Shown here: piece by piece, positions 36,116 through 44,072 of the stretch
Numbering within the stretch: position 1 is the first letter of the stretch
Layout of the letters: each line of letters opens with the position of its first letter
Assembly (NCBI GenBank): GCA_035527715.1
Contig: DATKZY010000257.1
Location: 1-64,000 of the forward strand
Reading direction: 5' to 3'
Source: DSUN01 sp035527715
GTDB lineage: Bacteria; Planctomycetota; PUPC01; DSUN01
DNA: 64,000 nucleotides
The notes under the pieces: generated by a model
What the model was told of the DNA's origin: nothing
The model's input: only the letters and a program-made list of their open reading frames with translations
Database searches by the model: none
Made by a program: the position numbers and the translations under genes

Positions 36116-37201
36116 TCACAGCTTGGCGGGACCCGAACAGTCCTTTGGCCCGGCCGGAGTGTTCGACTCCAAGCGCTTAAGGATCAAAGCAGCTACATCG
36201 TCTGCCGAGCGCTCCGCCACGTCTATGTAACCGTCAATCGAGAACAGGCCAGGGATTTCGGTGCTATCAAAGCGGAAAAGCATGATGGCCGATGATTCTC
36301 GTCTCTTGATCAGATCCCGAATTGCGCGCCATTCTAGGCCGGGCCATTCCTTCCTCTCATAGTCCGCGCACAGGAAGACGGCGATCAGTTCCGACTGGTC
36401 GTGATAAAGGCCTTGGAGGTGCGTGTCGAGATTGGGGCGAGCGAACTCGGCCTCGTGGTACTTGTCGTAGAGAACCCGCTCCCGGCCGATCTTGTCCGCG
36501 AGGTGATCTGCGACGACCTGGACAAACTCCCTCTTTTCGCCCGGAAACGACAACGCCACGCGGAAGCGCTTGGCGCTGGCCGGCCCGCCGCGCGCCTCGC
36601 CCACCGCGCCGCCCTGTGGCGTACCCGCGCCCTCGGGCCGCCCCATCGGCGAGCCGCCGGGCATCTGACCTCTTGCCCGCTGCATCAACATCCGGGCCTC
36701 CAGCCTGTCAAGCAACACTTCCGCCTCTAGCAGAGAATCACGCGCGCCGCCGGGCAGCACACAGAAAGGCCAGCCCGGCCGCCGGCGGGGGGCATCATTC
36801 TGAATAGAGATCAGGCTCCTCCGCTCAACGACAGACACGAGATCTCGGCACTGCTCGCCGCATTGGCGGAGAGGGCTGGAATCGATGCTCTCACACTCCA
36901 TTGCTACGAGGATGGCCGTTTCGACGATATCGTGCAAGCCTACCAGGCTGGCCAACTCCCTCGAAACGGTGGCTTCGTAAGGATCCTTCTGCGCGTGCTT
37001 CGCCTTGGCGATGATCATCTCCGCAAGGCGGAGTAAGGAACGCCAGATGATGATCGCTGTTAGCACATCAGAAGGGCTTGGTAGCGAAGGCAATTCAAAG
37101 CGTAGAGAATCAAGCCGCATGAAAAAGGAGGCAGGAACGGGCCTGTCTTGCCAATCAAGGAGGTCCTCGCCTGCCACTCGTATCGTTTGGTCTTGGGTCA
37201 T
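36116..37201 (-). CDS. TIR-domain protein, putative NAD-consuming defence effector
   Basis: A 361-residue cytoplasmic protein. Residues 1-175 are mainly helical and unrecognised; 176-210 is a Gly/Pro linker; 211-344 is a TIR domain (RVALSFPGEKREFVQVVADH, then VLYDKYHE, LQGLYHDQSELIAVFLCADY and EWPGLEWRAI). Glu290 in that last motif matches the catalytic Glu of NAD-cleaving bacterial TIR domains, and STEIPGLFSIDGYIDV is the usual C-terminal strand. Bacterial TIR proteins act in anti-phage systems by depleting NAD or making signalling nucleotides. The ATG at 37201 has GGAGGA upstream. The gene is visibly less GC-rich than its neighbours, suggesting transfer. The helical part may be the sensing or oligomerising module. 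Confidence 0.85.
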   Translation of the reverse strand: MTQDQTIRVAGEDLLDWQDRPVPASFFMRLDSLRFELPSLPSPSDVLTAIIIWRSLLRLAEMIIAKAKHAQKDPYEATVSRELASLVGLHDIVETAILVAMECESIDSSPLRQCGEQCRDLVSVVERRSLISIQNDAPRRRPGWPFCVLPGGARDSLLEAEVLLDRLEARMLMQRARGQMPGGSPMGRPEGAGTPQGGAVGEARGGPASAKRFRVALSFPGEKREFVQVVADHLADKIGRERVLYDKYHEAEFARPNLDTHLQGLYHDQSELIAVFLCADYERKEWPGLEWRAIRDLIKRRESSAIMLFRFDSTEIPGLFSIDGYIDVAERSADDVAALILKRLESNTPAGPKDCSGPAKL

Positions 37202-37307
37202 CGGGCTTCCTCCGATGCCGCTTCAGGGGAGGCCGCGCACGAGGTGACTGATAGCCTCATTCAGCGATCAGGCAAACCCCGGCCCGCGGTCTCACAACCC
37301 GATCATG

Positions 37308-37790
37308 TCATCCGCGCTTCAGTAACTCATCCAGGGGAACCAGGACCTCAGTGTAGGTGCACGTGCATGCATCGTTAGTGCACTCATCAAACGGCGGCCT
37401 GAGTTTCTCATCGGCTATTGCTTCCTCCAGGCTAACGATCCTGCCATTCATCTGGTTACAGAACTCGCAGCCACCAACTGCGCCGAGAATCTTGATTCCG
37501 GCAACCATCCCCGACTTCTGCGAAGCGCGAAGTTCCCTGAGCACTTGACGGCGGTATGCCTTATGTTGCTTCTCCCGATGTCGGGCAGGTTTGCTCGGCG
37601 CGTGGTCTGCGGGCACGGGGGGAGCGGGCGGGGGAGGCGCGACAGGAGCGGGAGACTGAGAGGCCAAGCTTGGTGCCGGCGCTGCCGGCAGGCGCCCCAC
37701 GGCCCCACAAGCTGCGCAGCGGACTCGTGCCCCTGCCTTGCCGTCGTCAAGGCGATAGAGCTTGCCACACTTGCACGTGTAATCGATCAT
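37308..37790 (-). CDS. Zinc-ribbon protein linked to the TIR gene
   Basis: A 160-residue protein. The ATG at 37790 follows a GGGGGGA site. The N-terminus is a four-Cys zinc ribbon (Cys 6, 8, 25, 28: YTCKCGKLYRL and VRCAACGAVG), then a Pro/Ala linker (36-66), a basic helix (67-92), and a second Cys-rich module with CEFCNQMNG (108-111) and DECTNDACTCTY (137-144). The C-terminal module loosely resembles metal-binding tails seen in phage head-morphogenesis proteins (CxxC...CxC), but the usual His is replaced. It lies 106 nt upstream of the TIR gene on the same strand behind a good promoter, so it may be the sensor or regulator of that effector; this is inference. Confidence 0.6.
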   Translation of the reverse strand: MIDYTCKCGKLYRLDDGKAGARVRCAACGAVGRLPAAPAPSLASQSPAPVAPPPPAPPVPADHAPSKPARHREKQHKAYRRQVLRELRASQKSGMVAGIKILGAVGGCEFCNQMNGRIVSLEEAIADEKLRPPFDECTNDACTCTYTEVLVPLDELLKRG

Positions 37791-37834
37791 CTGCGTCCCC
37801 CCGGACACGGCTTCGTGGGTCTGCAAACACTCGC

Positions 37835-37863
37835 AGTATGGCGCCGGCCCCCGCCAGAGTCAA
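37835..37863 (-). promoter_or_regulatory. Promoter of the zinc-ribbon/TIR unit
   Basis: On the minus strand TTGACT (37858-37863), 17 nt spacer, CATACT (37835-37840), 45 nt upstream of the start at 37790. Confidence 0.55.
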
Positions 37864-37937
37864 GCCCCGTGGAGGCGGCAGTGGGGTATCAACCGAGGCC
37901 GCGCGAGTCGGTTGCCGCAGCTCTGTCCAAGAGGGGG

Positions 37938-37966
37938 TGGACAACTCAAGCCATTCTGAGTATCCT
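37938..37966 (+). promoter_or_regulatory. Promoter for the HzsA-related gene at 38080
   Basis: TGGACA (37938-37943), 17 nt spacer, TATCCT (37961-37966). The transcript would have a ~105-nt leader containing the hairpin at 38033-38055. Confidence 0.5.
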
Positions 37967-38032
37967 AGCGGGAGAGGGCGCGGTCGTGCGCCCACCGGAA
38001 TGGCGATGCCGGCCAGCCCCCTTGCTTCTTCC

Positions 38033-38055
38033 GCGTGCAGGTATGCACGCCCTAC
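38033..38055 (+). repeat. GCGTGCA hairpin repeat, copy 2
   Basis: Same 23-bp sequence as 18326-18348 (GCGTGCAGGTATGCACGC then CCTAC), 25 nt upstream of the ATG at 38080 and inside the predicted 5' leader. Confidence 0.93.
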
Positions 38056-38079
38056 CACAGCAGAGGAGACGTGAAGACG

Positions 38080-41000
38080 ATGCCGTGGCGAGTTGTGGTT
38101 GCGTTGGCCATGTTGGCCACGACTTCGGTGGCAGGGGAGGGGGCGCCGAAGGCCCGGCCATTTGATGGCTGGACGCCCACCGCCGGCACGTGGAAGGCGA
38201 ATGGCGAGGTCTACGTGCAGACCGAGTTGAAATCCGACTGCCGCGCCTTCGCCGAAGCCGCCACTTGGACCGATTACGTCTACGAGGTCAAGGCCCGCAA
38301 GACCGGCGGGGCGGAGGGCTTCCTCGTCCTGTTCCGCGTCAAGGACCGCGATCACTTCTACTGGTGGAACATCGGCGGCTGGGGGAACAATGCCCACGCC
38401 GTCGAGACCCGCCCCAAGCGCGAGTTCGCCCACGTCCCAGGCCGCATCGAGACGGGGAAATGGTACGATGTCAAGGTGGTCGTCCAAGGCCCCTCGATCA
38501 GGTGCTATCTCGACGGCAAGCTGATCCACGACATGAAGGACGACACGTATCCGGCGGGCGGCATCGGCCTCGGCACCTGGGTCACGGCGGCGGAGTACAA
38601 GGATGTCTCCGTCGCCGCGCTCGATGGGCGAAAGCTCTACGGCGTGGACAAGATGACGCTCGTCGAGGGCTGCCTGAAGGAACTGGGCACGGCGGGCGAG
38701 TCGCTTTGCAGGGAGGCCGATGCCCTTCGCGCCGCCGGCGCCAAGCCCGACGACCCCCGCTGGCAGCCGCTCTACAGCAAGGCCGCCGCGCTCTGCGACA
38801 AGCTCCGCAATGCCCGCCAGGCCATCGCCGCCATTGACCTCGCCACGCCCCGCGGCGCTCTCCAGCGCCTCGCCGCCGGCTTCCCCTTCGCCAAGGCGGA
38901 GGCCGAGGGACTCCTGAAGGAACTCGCCGCCGCCGAGAAGTTGCTGAAGGCCCTGCGCGACGCGCTCGCCGACGGGACTCAGCCCGACCTGGCTGCCCTG
39001 ATGAAGATCGAGGAGACCCTGGGCAAGGCCGCCGCTTTCGAGCGGAAGCTCCTCATCCCCCGCTGCCCGCCCATCGCGTTCCTCAAGCGCAACGGCCACG
39101 GTCTCCGCGGCACCAATGCCACGATGCACTCGCACATGACCGGCGTCGGCTCCGCCATCTGCACCCTCGACCCTGCCACGGGCGCCACCAAGGTGATCTT
39201 CGAGGACAAGACGGGCTTCATCATGGACATGAGCCCGTCGTACGACGGCAAGCGGCTGGTCTTCACCTACAAGCGCGACGTGCCGAAGCGCGAGGATTCG
39301 CATCACATCTGGGAGATTAGCACCGATGGCACGGGGCTGCGCCAGATCACGAACGGCCGCTTCCACGACTTCAACCCAGTCTACCTGCCCGACGGCCGCA
39401 TCTGCTTCGCCTCCACGCGCGTCGAGGCCTACTCGATGTGCCAGGACTTCCTGGCCTGCGCCCTCTTCACCGTCAGCCCTGATGGCAGCGACATCCGCCG
39501 ACTCGAATACAGCACCCTCTGCGATGTCACCCCCTCGGTCATGGACGACGGCTCTGTCCTCTACTCGCGGTGGGAGTACCAGGACAAGAACATCTTCACC
39601 CACGAGATGCTCTGGACCATCAACCCCGACGGGACGCGGGTGCAGCTCTTCTACGGTAACACGCTCACCGTGCCGAACTCGATGTACGGGGCGAAGCAGA
39701 TCCCCGGCACGCGCAAGGTGATCTGCGTCATGGCCGCCCATCACCATCCGCCGCTCGGCGCCATCGGCCTCATTGACCGCACCCTCGGCCACGAGAACGT
39801 CGAGAGCATCGTCAACATCACGCCCGAGGTCCCTTACACGCCTACGGTCGGCAGGACGTGGCGCGACACGAACTGGGGCCCTGGCGACAAGCTCTACCCC
39901 TGGTCCTACACCGACCCCTATCCCATCGCCGAGGATCTCTTCCTCGTCTCCTACGGCGGCCCGCTCACGGGCGGCCCGAAGCGCTACCGCCTGTTCCTGA
40001 TGGACGCCAAGGGGAACAAGGCGCTCCTCTACGACGACCCGCAAACCTCGTGCTTCTGCCCCGTGCCACTGCGGCCGAGGCCGCGGCCCCACCAGTTCGT
40101 GGGGGCGCCGCCGGCGGAGCCGAAGGGCGAGGGACGCTTCTTCTGCTTCGACGTCTACCAGGGCCTCCTCGACAAAGGCGTCGAGCGCGGCCTGGTGAAG
40201 GAACTGCGCGTCATGTCGCAGCTCCCCAAGAAGTACAACACCGAAGGCCCCCGCTACTCCGACCACTATCCCGCCATCGGCGAGGGCACCTACTATGTGA
40301 AGCACAACTACGGCACCGTGCCCGTCGCCGACGACGGCTCGGTCTACTTCACCGCGCCCGCGGGCGTCGAGCTGTACTTCCAGGCCCTCGATGCCAACGG
40401 CAAAGAGGTCCGCCGCATGGGCACCGTCACCCAGCTTGTCAACGGCGAATCGCAGAACTGCATCGGCTGCCACGAGTCCCGCACGCACGCGCCCTCGCCG
40501 CAGCTCCAATCGTGGAAGCGGCTGGCCAAGGGGCCCGACCGCATCACCCCGCCGCCCTGGGGCGAGGGGCCGGTGGACTTCGTGAAGCAGGTGCAGCCCG
40601 TGTTCGACAAGTACTGCGTCAAGTGCCACAGCGGCCCCACGCCCGACGGCGGCATTGACCTGTCGGGCGACAAAACCCGCCTGTTCAACATGGCCTTCGA
40701 GACGCTCGTCTTCACCCCCGGCCTCGTGGACCGCTACCACATCAACCCCGGCCCCACGGGCAACTTCCCACCGCTGGCGACCGGCTCGTGGGTGAGCCGC
40801 CTCACGAAGCTGCTCGAGGAGAAATACAAGCGCCTCAACGTGGACGACGAGAGCCGCCGCCGCATCTACACGTGGGTTGACGCCAATGTGCCTTACTACG
40901 GCACGTGGGACATGACGCGGCCCCACAGCTTCGGCGGGCGCGACACGTGGCTGGACGTGGGGGGCAGGCCGCTGCCCTGGTTCGCCGCGTTCCAGAAGGC

Positions 41001-41316
41001 CTACGGGGACGCCTTCGACAAGGCGGCGGGCGAGAGCAAGAAAGGGCGCCGCGGCCGCATTGCCAACGTCGCCCACACCGACATCAATCTCACCCACCCC
41101 GAGTGGAGCCGCGTGCTCGTGAAGAACCTGGCCAAGAGCGCCGGCGGCCTCGCCGACGACGCGAAGGCGGCTTTCAAGTCCAAGGACGACCCGAGCTACC
41201 AGGCCATCCTCAAGGCCATCGAGGGCGGCAAGGCGGCATTGCTTGCCAAGCCGCGGATCGACATGCCCGGCGCCGTCGCCATTCCGCAGCAGCGCGACTT
41301 CGGGCGGACGTTCTAG
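38080..41316 (+). CDS. Secreted di-haem HzsA-related protein with N-terminal DUF1080-like domain
   Basis: A 1078-residue protein. ATG 38080 is followed by a signal peptide (MPWRVVVALAMLATTSVAG). Residues about 25-190 form a DUF1080/LamG-like domain (FDGWTPTAGTW, IRCYLDGKLIHDM). A helical region (about 195-330) leads to PD40 propeller motifs (EISTDGTGLRQITNGRFHDF, TVSPDGSDIRRL). Haem sites are CIGCH (794-798) and CVKCH (846-850). It is a distant paralogue of the protein at 23820 but has a different N-terminal module and an extra C-terminal region after the second haem site. It is followed 14 nt later by an esterase gene. Confidence 0.82.
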   Translation: MPWRVVVALAMLATTSVAGEGAPKARPFDGWTPTAGTWKANGEVYVQTELKSDCRAFAEAATWTDYVYEVKARKTGGAEGFLVLFRVKDRDHFYWWNIGGWGNNAHAVETRPKREFAHVPGRIETGKWYDVKVVVQGPSIRCYLDGKLIHDMKDDTYPAGGIGLGTWVTAAEYKDVSVAALDGRKLYGVDKMTLVEGCLKELGTAGESLCREADALRAAGAKPDDPRWQPLYSKAAALCDKLRNARQAIAAIDLATPRGALQRLAAGFPFAKAEAEGLLKELAAAEKLLKALRDALADGTQPDLAALMKIEETLGKAAAFERKLLIPRCPPIAFLKRNGHGLRGTNATMHSHMTGVGSAICTLDPATGATKVIFEDKTGFIMDMSPSYDGKRLVFTYKRDVPKREDSHHIWEISTDGTGLRQITNGRFHDFNPVYLPDGRICFASTRVEAYSMCQDFLACALFTVSPDGSDIRRLEYSTLCDVTPSVMDDGSVLYSRWEYQDKNIFTHEMLWTINPDGTRVQLFYGNTLTVPNSMYGAKQIPGTRKVICVMAAHHHPPLGAIGLIDRTLGHENVESIVNITPEVPYTPTVGRTWRDTNWGPGDKLYPWSYTDPYPIAEDLFLVSYGGPLTGGPKRYRLFLMDAKGNKALLYDDPQTSCFCPVPLRPRPRPHQFVGAPPAEPKGEGRFFCFDVYQGLLDKGVERGLVKELRVMSQLPKKYNTEGPRYSDHYPAIGEGTYYVKHNYGTVPVADDGSVYFTAPAGVELYFQALDANGKEVRRMGTVTQLVNGESQNCIGCHESRTHAPSPQLQSWKRLAKGPDRITPPPWGEGPVDFVKQVQPVFDKYCVKCHSGPTPDGGIDLSGDKTRLFNMAFETLVFTPGLVDRYHINPGPTGNFPPLATGSWVSRLTKLLEEKYKRLNVDDESRRRIYTWVDANVPYYGTWDMTRPHSFGGRDTWLDVGGRPLPWFAAFQKAYGDAFDKAAGESKKGRRGRIANVAHTDINLTHPEWSRVLVKNLAKSAGGLADDAKAAFKSKDDPSYQAILKAIEGGKAALLAKPRIDMPGAVAIPQQRDFGRTF

Positions 41317-41330
41317 GAGGCCACAGGCCA

Positions 41331-42554
41331 ATGCGGAAGCTTGCGGCGTTGTCTCTTATTGCAGGCGGGTTGACGGCCTTGTGTGCGACTGCGAGCCGCG
41401 GCGCTCAGCCCGAAGGGCCGATGTGGAACACGGCGGCGTTGTTCAAGCCGCCGAAAGCGGTTCCCGCCGAGGGTTTTCGCGCCGAGGGGATGCGGGCGGT
41501 GTTCTACGACGGCCTGTCGTACAGGGGCAAGCCCACGCGCGTCTTCGCCTGGCTCGGGATCCCGAAGACCGAGCCGGGCAAGAAGCTGCCGGGCATGGTG
41601 CTCGTCCACGGCGGCGGCGGCACGGCCTTCGCCAACTGGGTGAAGCTGTGGAACGACCGCGGCTACGCGGCCATCGCGATGGACACCTGCGGCTGCGTGC
41701 CCAAAGGCTCGTACGGCAAGTGGCAGCGCGACGAGCAGGGCGGGCCGCCCGGCTGGGGCGGCTGGAAGCAGATCAACGAGCCACGCGAAGACCAGTGGGC
41801 CTATCACGCCGTCGCCGACGTGCTTCTCGGGCACTCGCTGCTCCGCGCCCAGCCCGAGATGGACCCCGACCGGATCGGCCTCACGGGCATCTCGTGGGGC
41901 GGCTACCTGGCGTGCATCGTGGCCGGAGTGGACCCCCGGCTCAAGTGCGTCGTGCCCGTCTACGGCTGCGGCTTCACCAGCGAGCACGGTTTCGCCGCCA
42001 ACGTGGCCGCGCTGGGCAAGGAGGGCTCCGGCCGCTGGATGCGCTGGTGGGACCCGTCGGTCTACCTTGAGGACGCCCCGATGCCGATGGCCTGGGTGAC
42101 GGGCACGAACGACTTCGCCTACACGTTCAATGCGCTCCAGAAGTCGTATCGCCTGCCGAAGGGCCCTCGGACCCTGTGCATCCGCATTCGCATGCCCCAC
42201 GGCCACGGGCCGGCAGGCGAGGCGCCGAAGGAGATTCACGCCTTCGCCGACAGCATTCTCAAGGGCGGCGACCCGCTGCCGAAGATCACGGGCCAGGGGC
42301 GCGAGGGCAACCAGGTGTGGGCCACTTTCGAGAGCAAGCGCCCCATCGCCAAGGCCGAGCTGTGCGTCACCCGCGCCGTAGGGAAATGGCAGAACCGCAA
42401 GTGGGAGGCCCTCCCAGCCCAACTCGCGCCCGGCAAGGTCGCGGCCACGCTCCCGGACGGCGTCACCGTCTACTACCTCAACCTCGGCGATGACCGCGAT
42501 TGCGTGGTGAGCACGGAGCACGTGGAGACGGCAGGCCCCGGCGCGCGGCCATGA
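41331..42554 (+). CDS. Secreted alpha/beta-hydrolase, acetyl-esterase-like
   Basis: A 407-residue protein. ATG 41331 has AGGAGG upstream and opens a signal peptide. MVLVHGGGGTAF is the oxyanion strand, GISWGGYLA the nucleophile elbow (Ser about 188), and MPHGHG near 285-290 probably carries the catalytic His. The layout matches dienelactone-hydrolase or acetyl-xylan-esterase-like proteins. A beta-rich C-terminal domain starts near 320. It pairs with the HzsA-related gene just as the hydrolase at 26757 pairs with the one at 23820. Confidence 0.78.
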   Translation: MRKLAALSLIAGGLTALCATASRGAQPEGPMWNTAALFKPPKAVPAEGFRAEGMRAVFYDGLSYRGKPTRVFAWLGIPKTEPGKKLPGMVLVHGGGGTAFANWVKLWNDRGYAAIAMDTCGCVPKGSYGKWQRDEQGGPPGWGGWKQINEPREDQWAYHAVADVLLGHSLLRAQPEMDPDRIGLTGISWGGYLACIVAGVDPRLKCVVPVYGCGFTSEHGFAANVAALGKEGSGRWMRWWDPSVYLEDAPMPMAWVTGTNDFAYTFNALQKSYRLPKGPRTLCIRIRMPHGHGPAGEAPKEIHAFADSILKGGDPLPKITGQGREGNQVWATFESKRPIAKAELCVTRAVGKWQNRKWEALPAQLAPGKVAATLPDGVTVYYLNLGDDRDCVVSTEHVETAGPGARP

Positions 42555-42566
42555 GAGGGGGCCGGC

Positions 42567-43145
42567 TCAGAAGGGCACACGGTTGCCCTTCGCGATCATC
42601 ACCACCACGATGAGCACGACGGCGAGCATCAGCCACTGCTCGCGGTTCTCGCGCCAGAAGGTGGCGGCGCTCCAGCCGAGCTTCGAGCGCTTCGGGTAGG
42701 GGCTCAGGCGCGGGATGAGGCTGCGGACCTGGCGGCAGTAGTCCACGTACTCCTGGCCGAAGTAGCCCTCGAGGCGCTTCGTCTCCTTCCTGAGCTTGCG
42801 GGGCATGTAGTTGAGGAAGAAGACGATCATCGCCAGGCCGAAGAGCGCATAGGTGTAATAGCTGTTCGCCAGCACTCCGAGGCCGACGAGCAGGAACAGG
42901 CGCCCCAGGTAGAGCGGGTCGCGCAGGTAGGCGTAGGGCCCCGACGTGGCGAGCCGCTGATTGCGGCGGAGATGGCCGGCGGCCCAGGCGCGAATCGCCA
43001 CGCCCACCACGATGAGCGGGATGCCCACGGCGATCGTGAGCTGCGAGGGGGTGCCCAGCCACGCGAACAGGGCGCCGAAGGCCACGACCGCGAGCACCTT
43101 GGCCGCTTCGGCCGGGCGCGTGCGCCACTTGTCAATCAGCCCCAC
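42567..43145 (-). CDS. Isoprenylcysteine carboxyl methyltransferase-like membrane protein
   Basis: A 192-residue protein with hydrophobic segments at about 16-28, 36-54, 82-112 and 168-186. GPYAYLRDPLYLGRL and the downstream E...FGQEYVDYC pattern are hallmarks of the ICMT/PEMT-type methyltransferase family, which uses S-adenosylmethionine. It starts with GTG immediately after the stop of the kinase-like gene, behind GGAGGAG. Bacterial members methylate diverse small molecules or lipids; the partner kinase suggests envelope modification. Confidence 0.8.
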   Translation of the reverse strand: MGLIDKWRTRPAEAAKVLAVVAFGALFAWLGTPSQLTIAVGIPLIVVGVAIRAWAAGHLRRNQRLATSGPYAYLRDPLYLGRLFLLVGLGVLANSYYTYALFGLAMIVFFLNYMPRKLRKETKRLEGYFGQEYVDYCRQVRSLIPRLSPYPKRSKLGWSAATFWRENREQWLMLAVVLIVVVMIAKGNRVPF

Positions 43146-43871
43146 TCATCTCCTCCTTCGGCCTCGACGCAGGCGGCCCAGGAAGTGGATCGCGCGGTAG
43201 ATGAGGCCGGGCCGCACGTCAATCTCCACGCTCTCCCCGCACAGCTTGCGCCGGAGTTTCTGCACCTTGAGCTTTCGCATGACCTGGAGGTTGTGGAAAA
43301 TCCATCTGCTCAGCACCGGCACCCGCCCTCGCAGATACGACGTCGAGAAGTCCACCAGGTACGGCTGGCCCTCGCGGTCGCACAGGATGTTCCTCATGTG
43401 CGGGTCGGCGTGAGCCACGCCACGCTCTTCCACGGCCACCATCAATTGCTCCAGGCGGTCTACGAAGCCCGGGGGCACTTGCCCCGCCTTCCTCAGGTCG
43501 TGGAGCGGCGTGGCCTCGATGAACTGCATCGAGAGGACGCAGGGGCCGTCGCGGGCGACGAACGCGGGCACGCCCTTGAGGCCGGCCAGGCGCCGCAGAG
43601 CCTGCTCCTCGCGGTTCAGGCACGCCCGCCCGTAGAGGCGTGCCAGCAGGCCGCGCTTCCGGTAGTCCTTCACCAGCGTGGGCGGCGTGGTGCCGAGCAC
43701 GTAGATGTCGGCCTTCGTGCGGTTCCGGGGCTTCACGTCCAGCCGGCTGCTGCCTGTGGGCAGGGTCGGCGCCGCCGTCGGCGAGGGAGCAGCCTGTACG
43801 CCTGGTTTCACGCGACACGCCCCGGGAGGACGAAGTGGCGCCGCTTCGGGCACTGGACTCGGCCCGGCCAC
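43146..43871 (-). CDS. RIO/lipopolysaccharide-kinase-like protein
   Basis: A 241-residue protein. The kinase catalytic loop is HADPHMRNIL (Asp156, Asn161) followed by the metal-binding YLVDFST (Asp174). The N-terminal ~45 residues are Pro/Ala-rich and poorly supported, so the true start may be downstream of 43871 (GTG). The conserved core begins near the VLGTTPPTLVKDY segment, with Lys68 a candidate ATP-binding Lys. Such kinases phosphorylate lipid A-core sugars or proteins in the cytoplasm. It is translationally coupled to the methyltransferase gene. Confidence 0.72.
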   Translation of the reverse strand: MAGPSPVPEAAPLRPPGACRVKPGVQAAPSPTAAPTLPTGSSRLDVKPRNRTKADIYVLGTTPPTLVKDYRKRGLLARLYGRACLNREEQALRRLAGLKGVPAFVARDGPCVLSMQFIEATPLHDLRKAGQVPPGFVDRLEQLMVAVEERGVAHADPHMRNILCDREGQPYLVDFSTSYLRGRVPVLSRWIFHNLQVMRKLKVQKLRRKLCGESVEIDVRPGLIYRAIHFLGRLRRGRRRR

Positions 43872-44007
43872 TCCCGCGCGAAGCCACGCGCGCGGGCGGC
43901 TCTGTGCCCATAAGAGTAGTCGCGCTCGCGTGAGTAGTCAAGAGTTTTTTCGCACATGTCGGGTGATCGCTCGCCCGGGCGCGTGCCGCATCGGCGGCAT
44001 CCGCGAC

Positions 44008-44036
44008 TTGCAATCCTCGACGTGAGTTGCTAGCCT
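44008..44036 (+). promoter_or_regulatory. Promoter for the oxidoreductase cluster at 44073
   Basis: TTGCAA (44008-44013), 17 nt spacer, TAGCCT (44031-44036), 36 nt before the ATG. Confidence 0.5.
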
Positions 44037-44072
44037 CAGGCGTGGGAGCCAACCCGGTTCGAGGGCCGAGCG

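Noticed and set aside
23820..41316. Hydrazine synthesis (anammox) function for the HzsA-related proteins
   Set aside because: No other hydrazine genes are seen, gene neighbours concern carbohydrates, and this fold is widespread in non-anammox Planctomycetota.
37747..41331. Antisense open frame of about 1190 codons
   Set aside because: It is the complement of the HzsA-related gene, which has a signal peptide, haem motifs and conserved propeller repeats.
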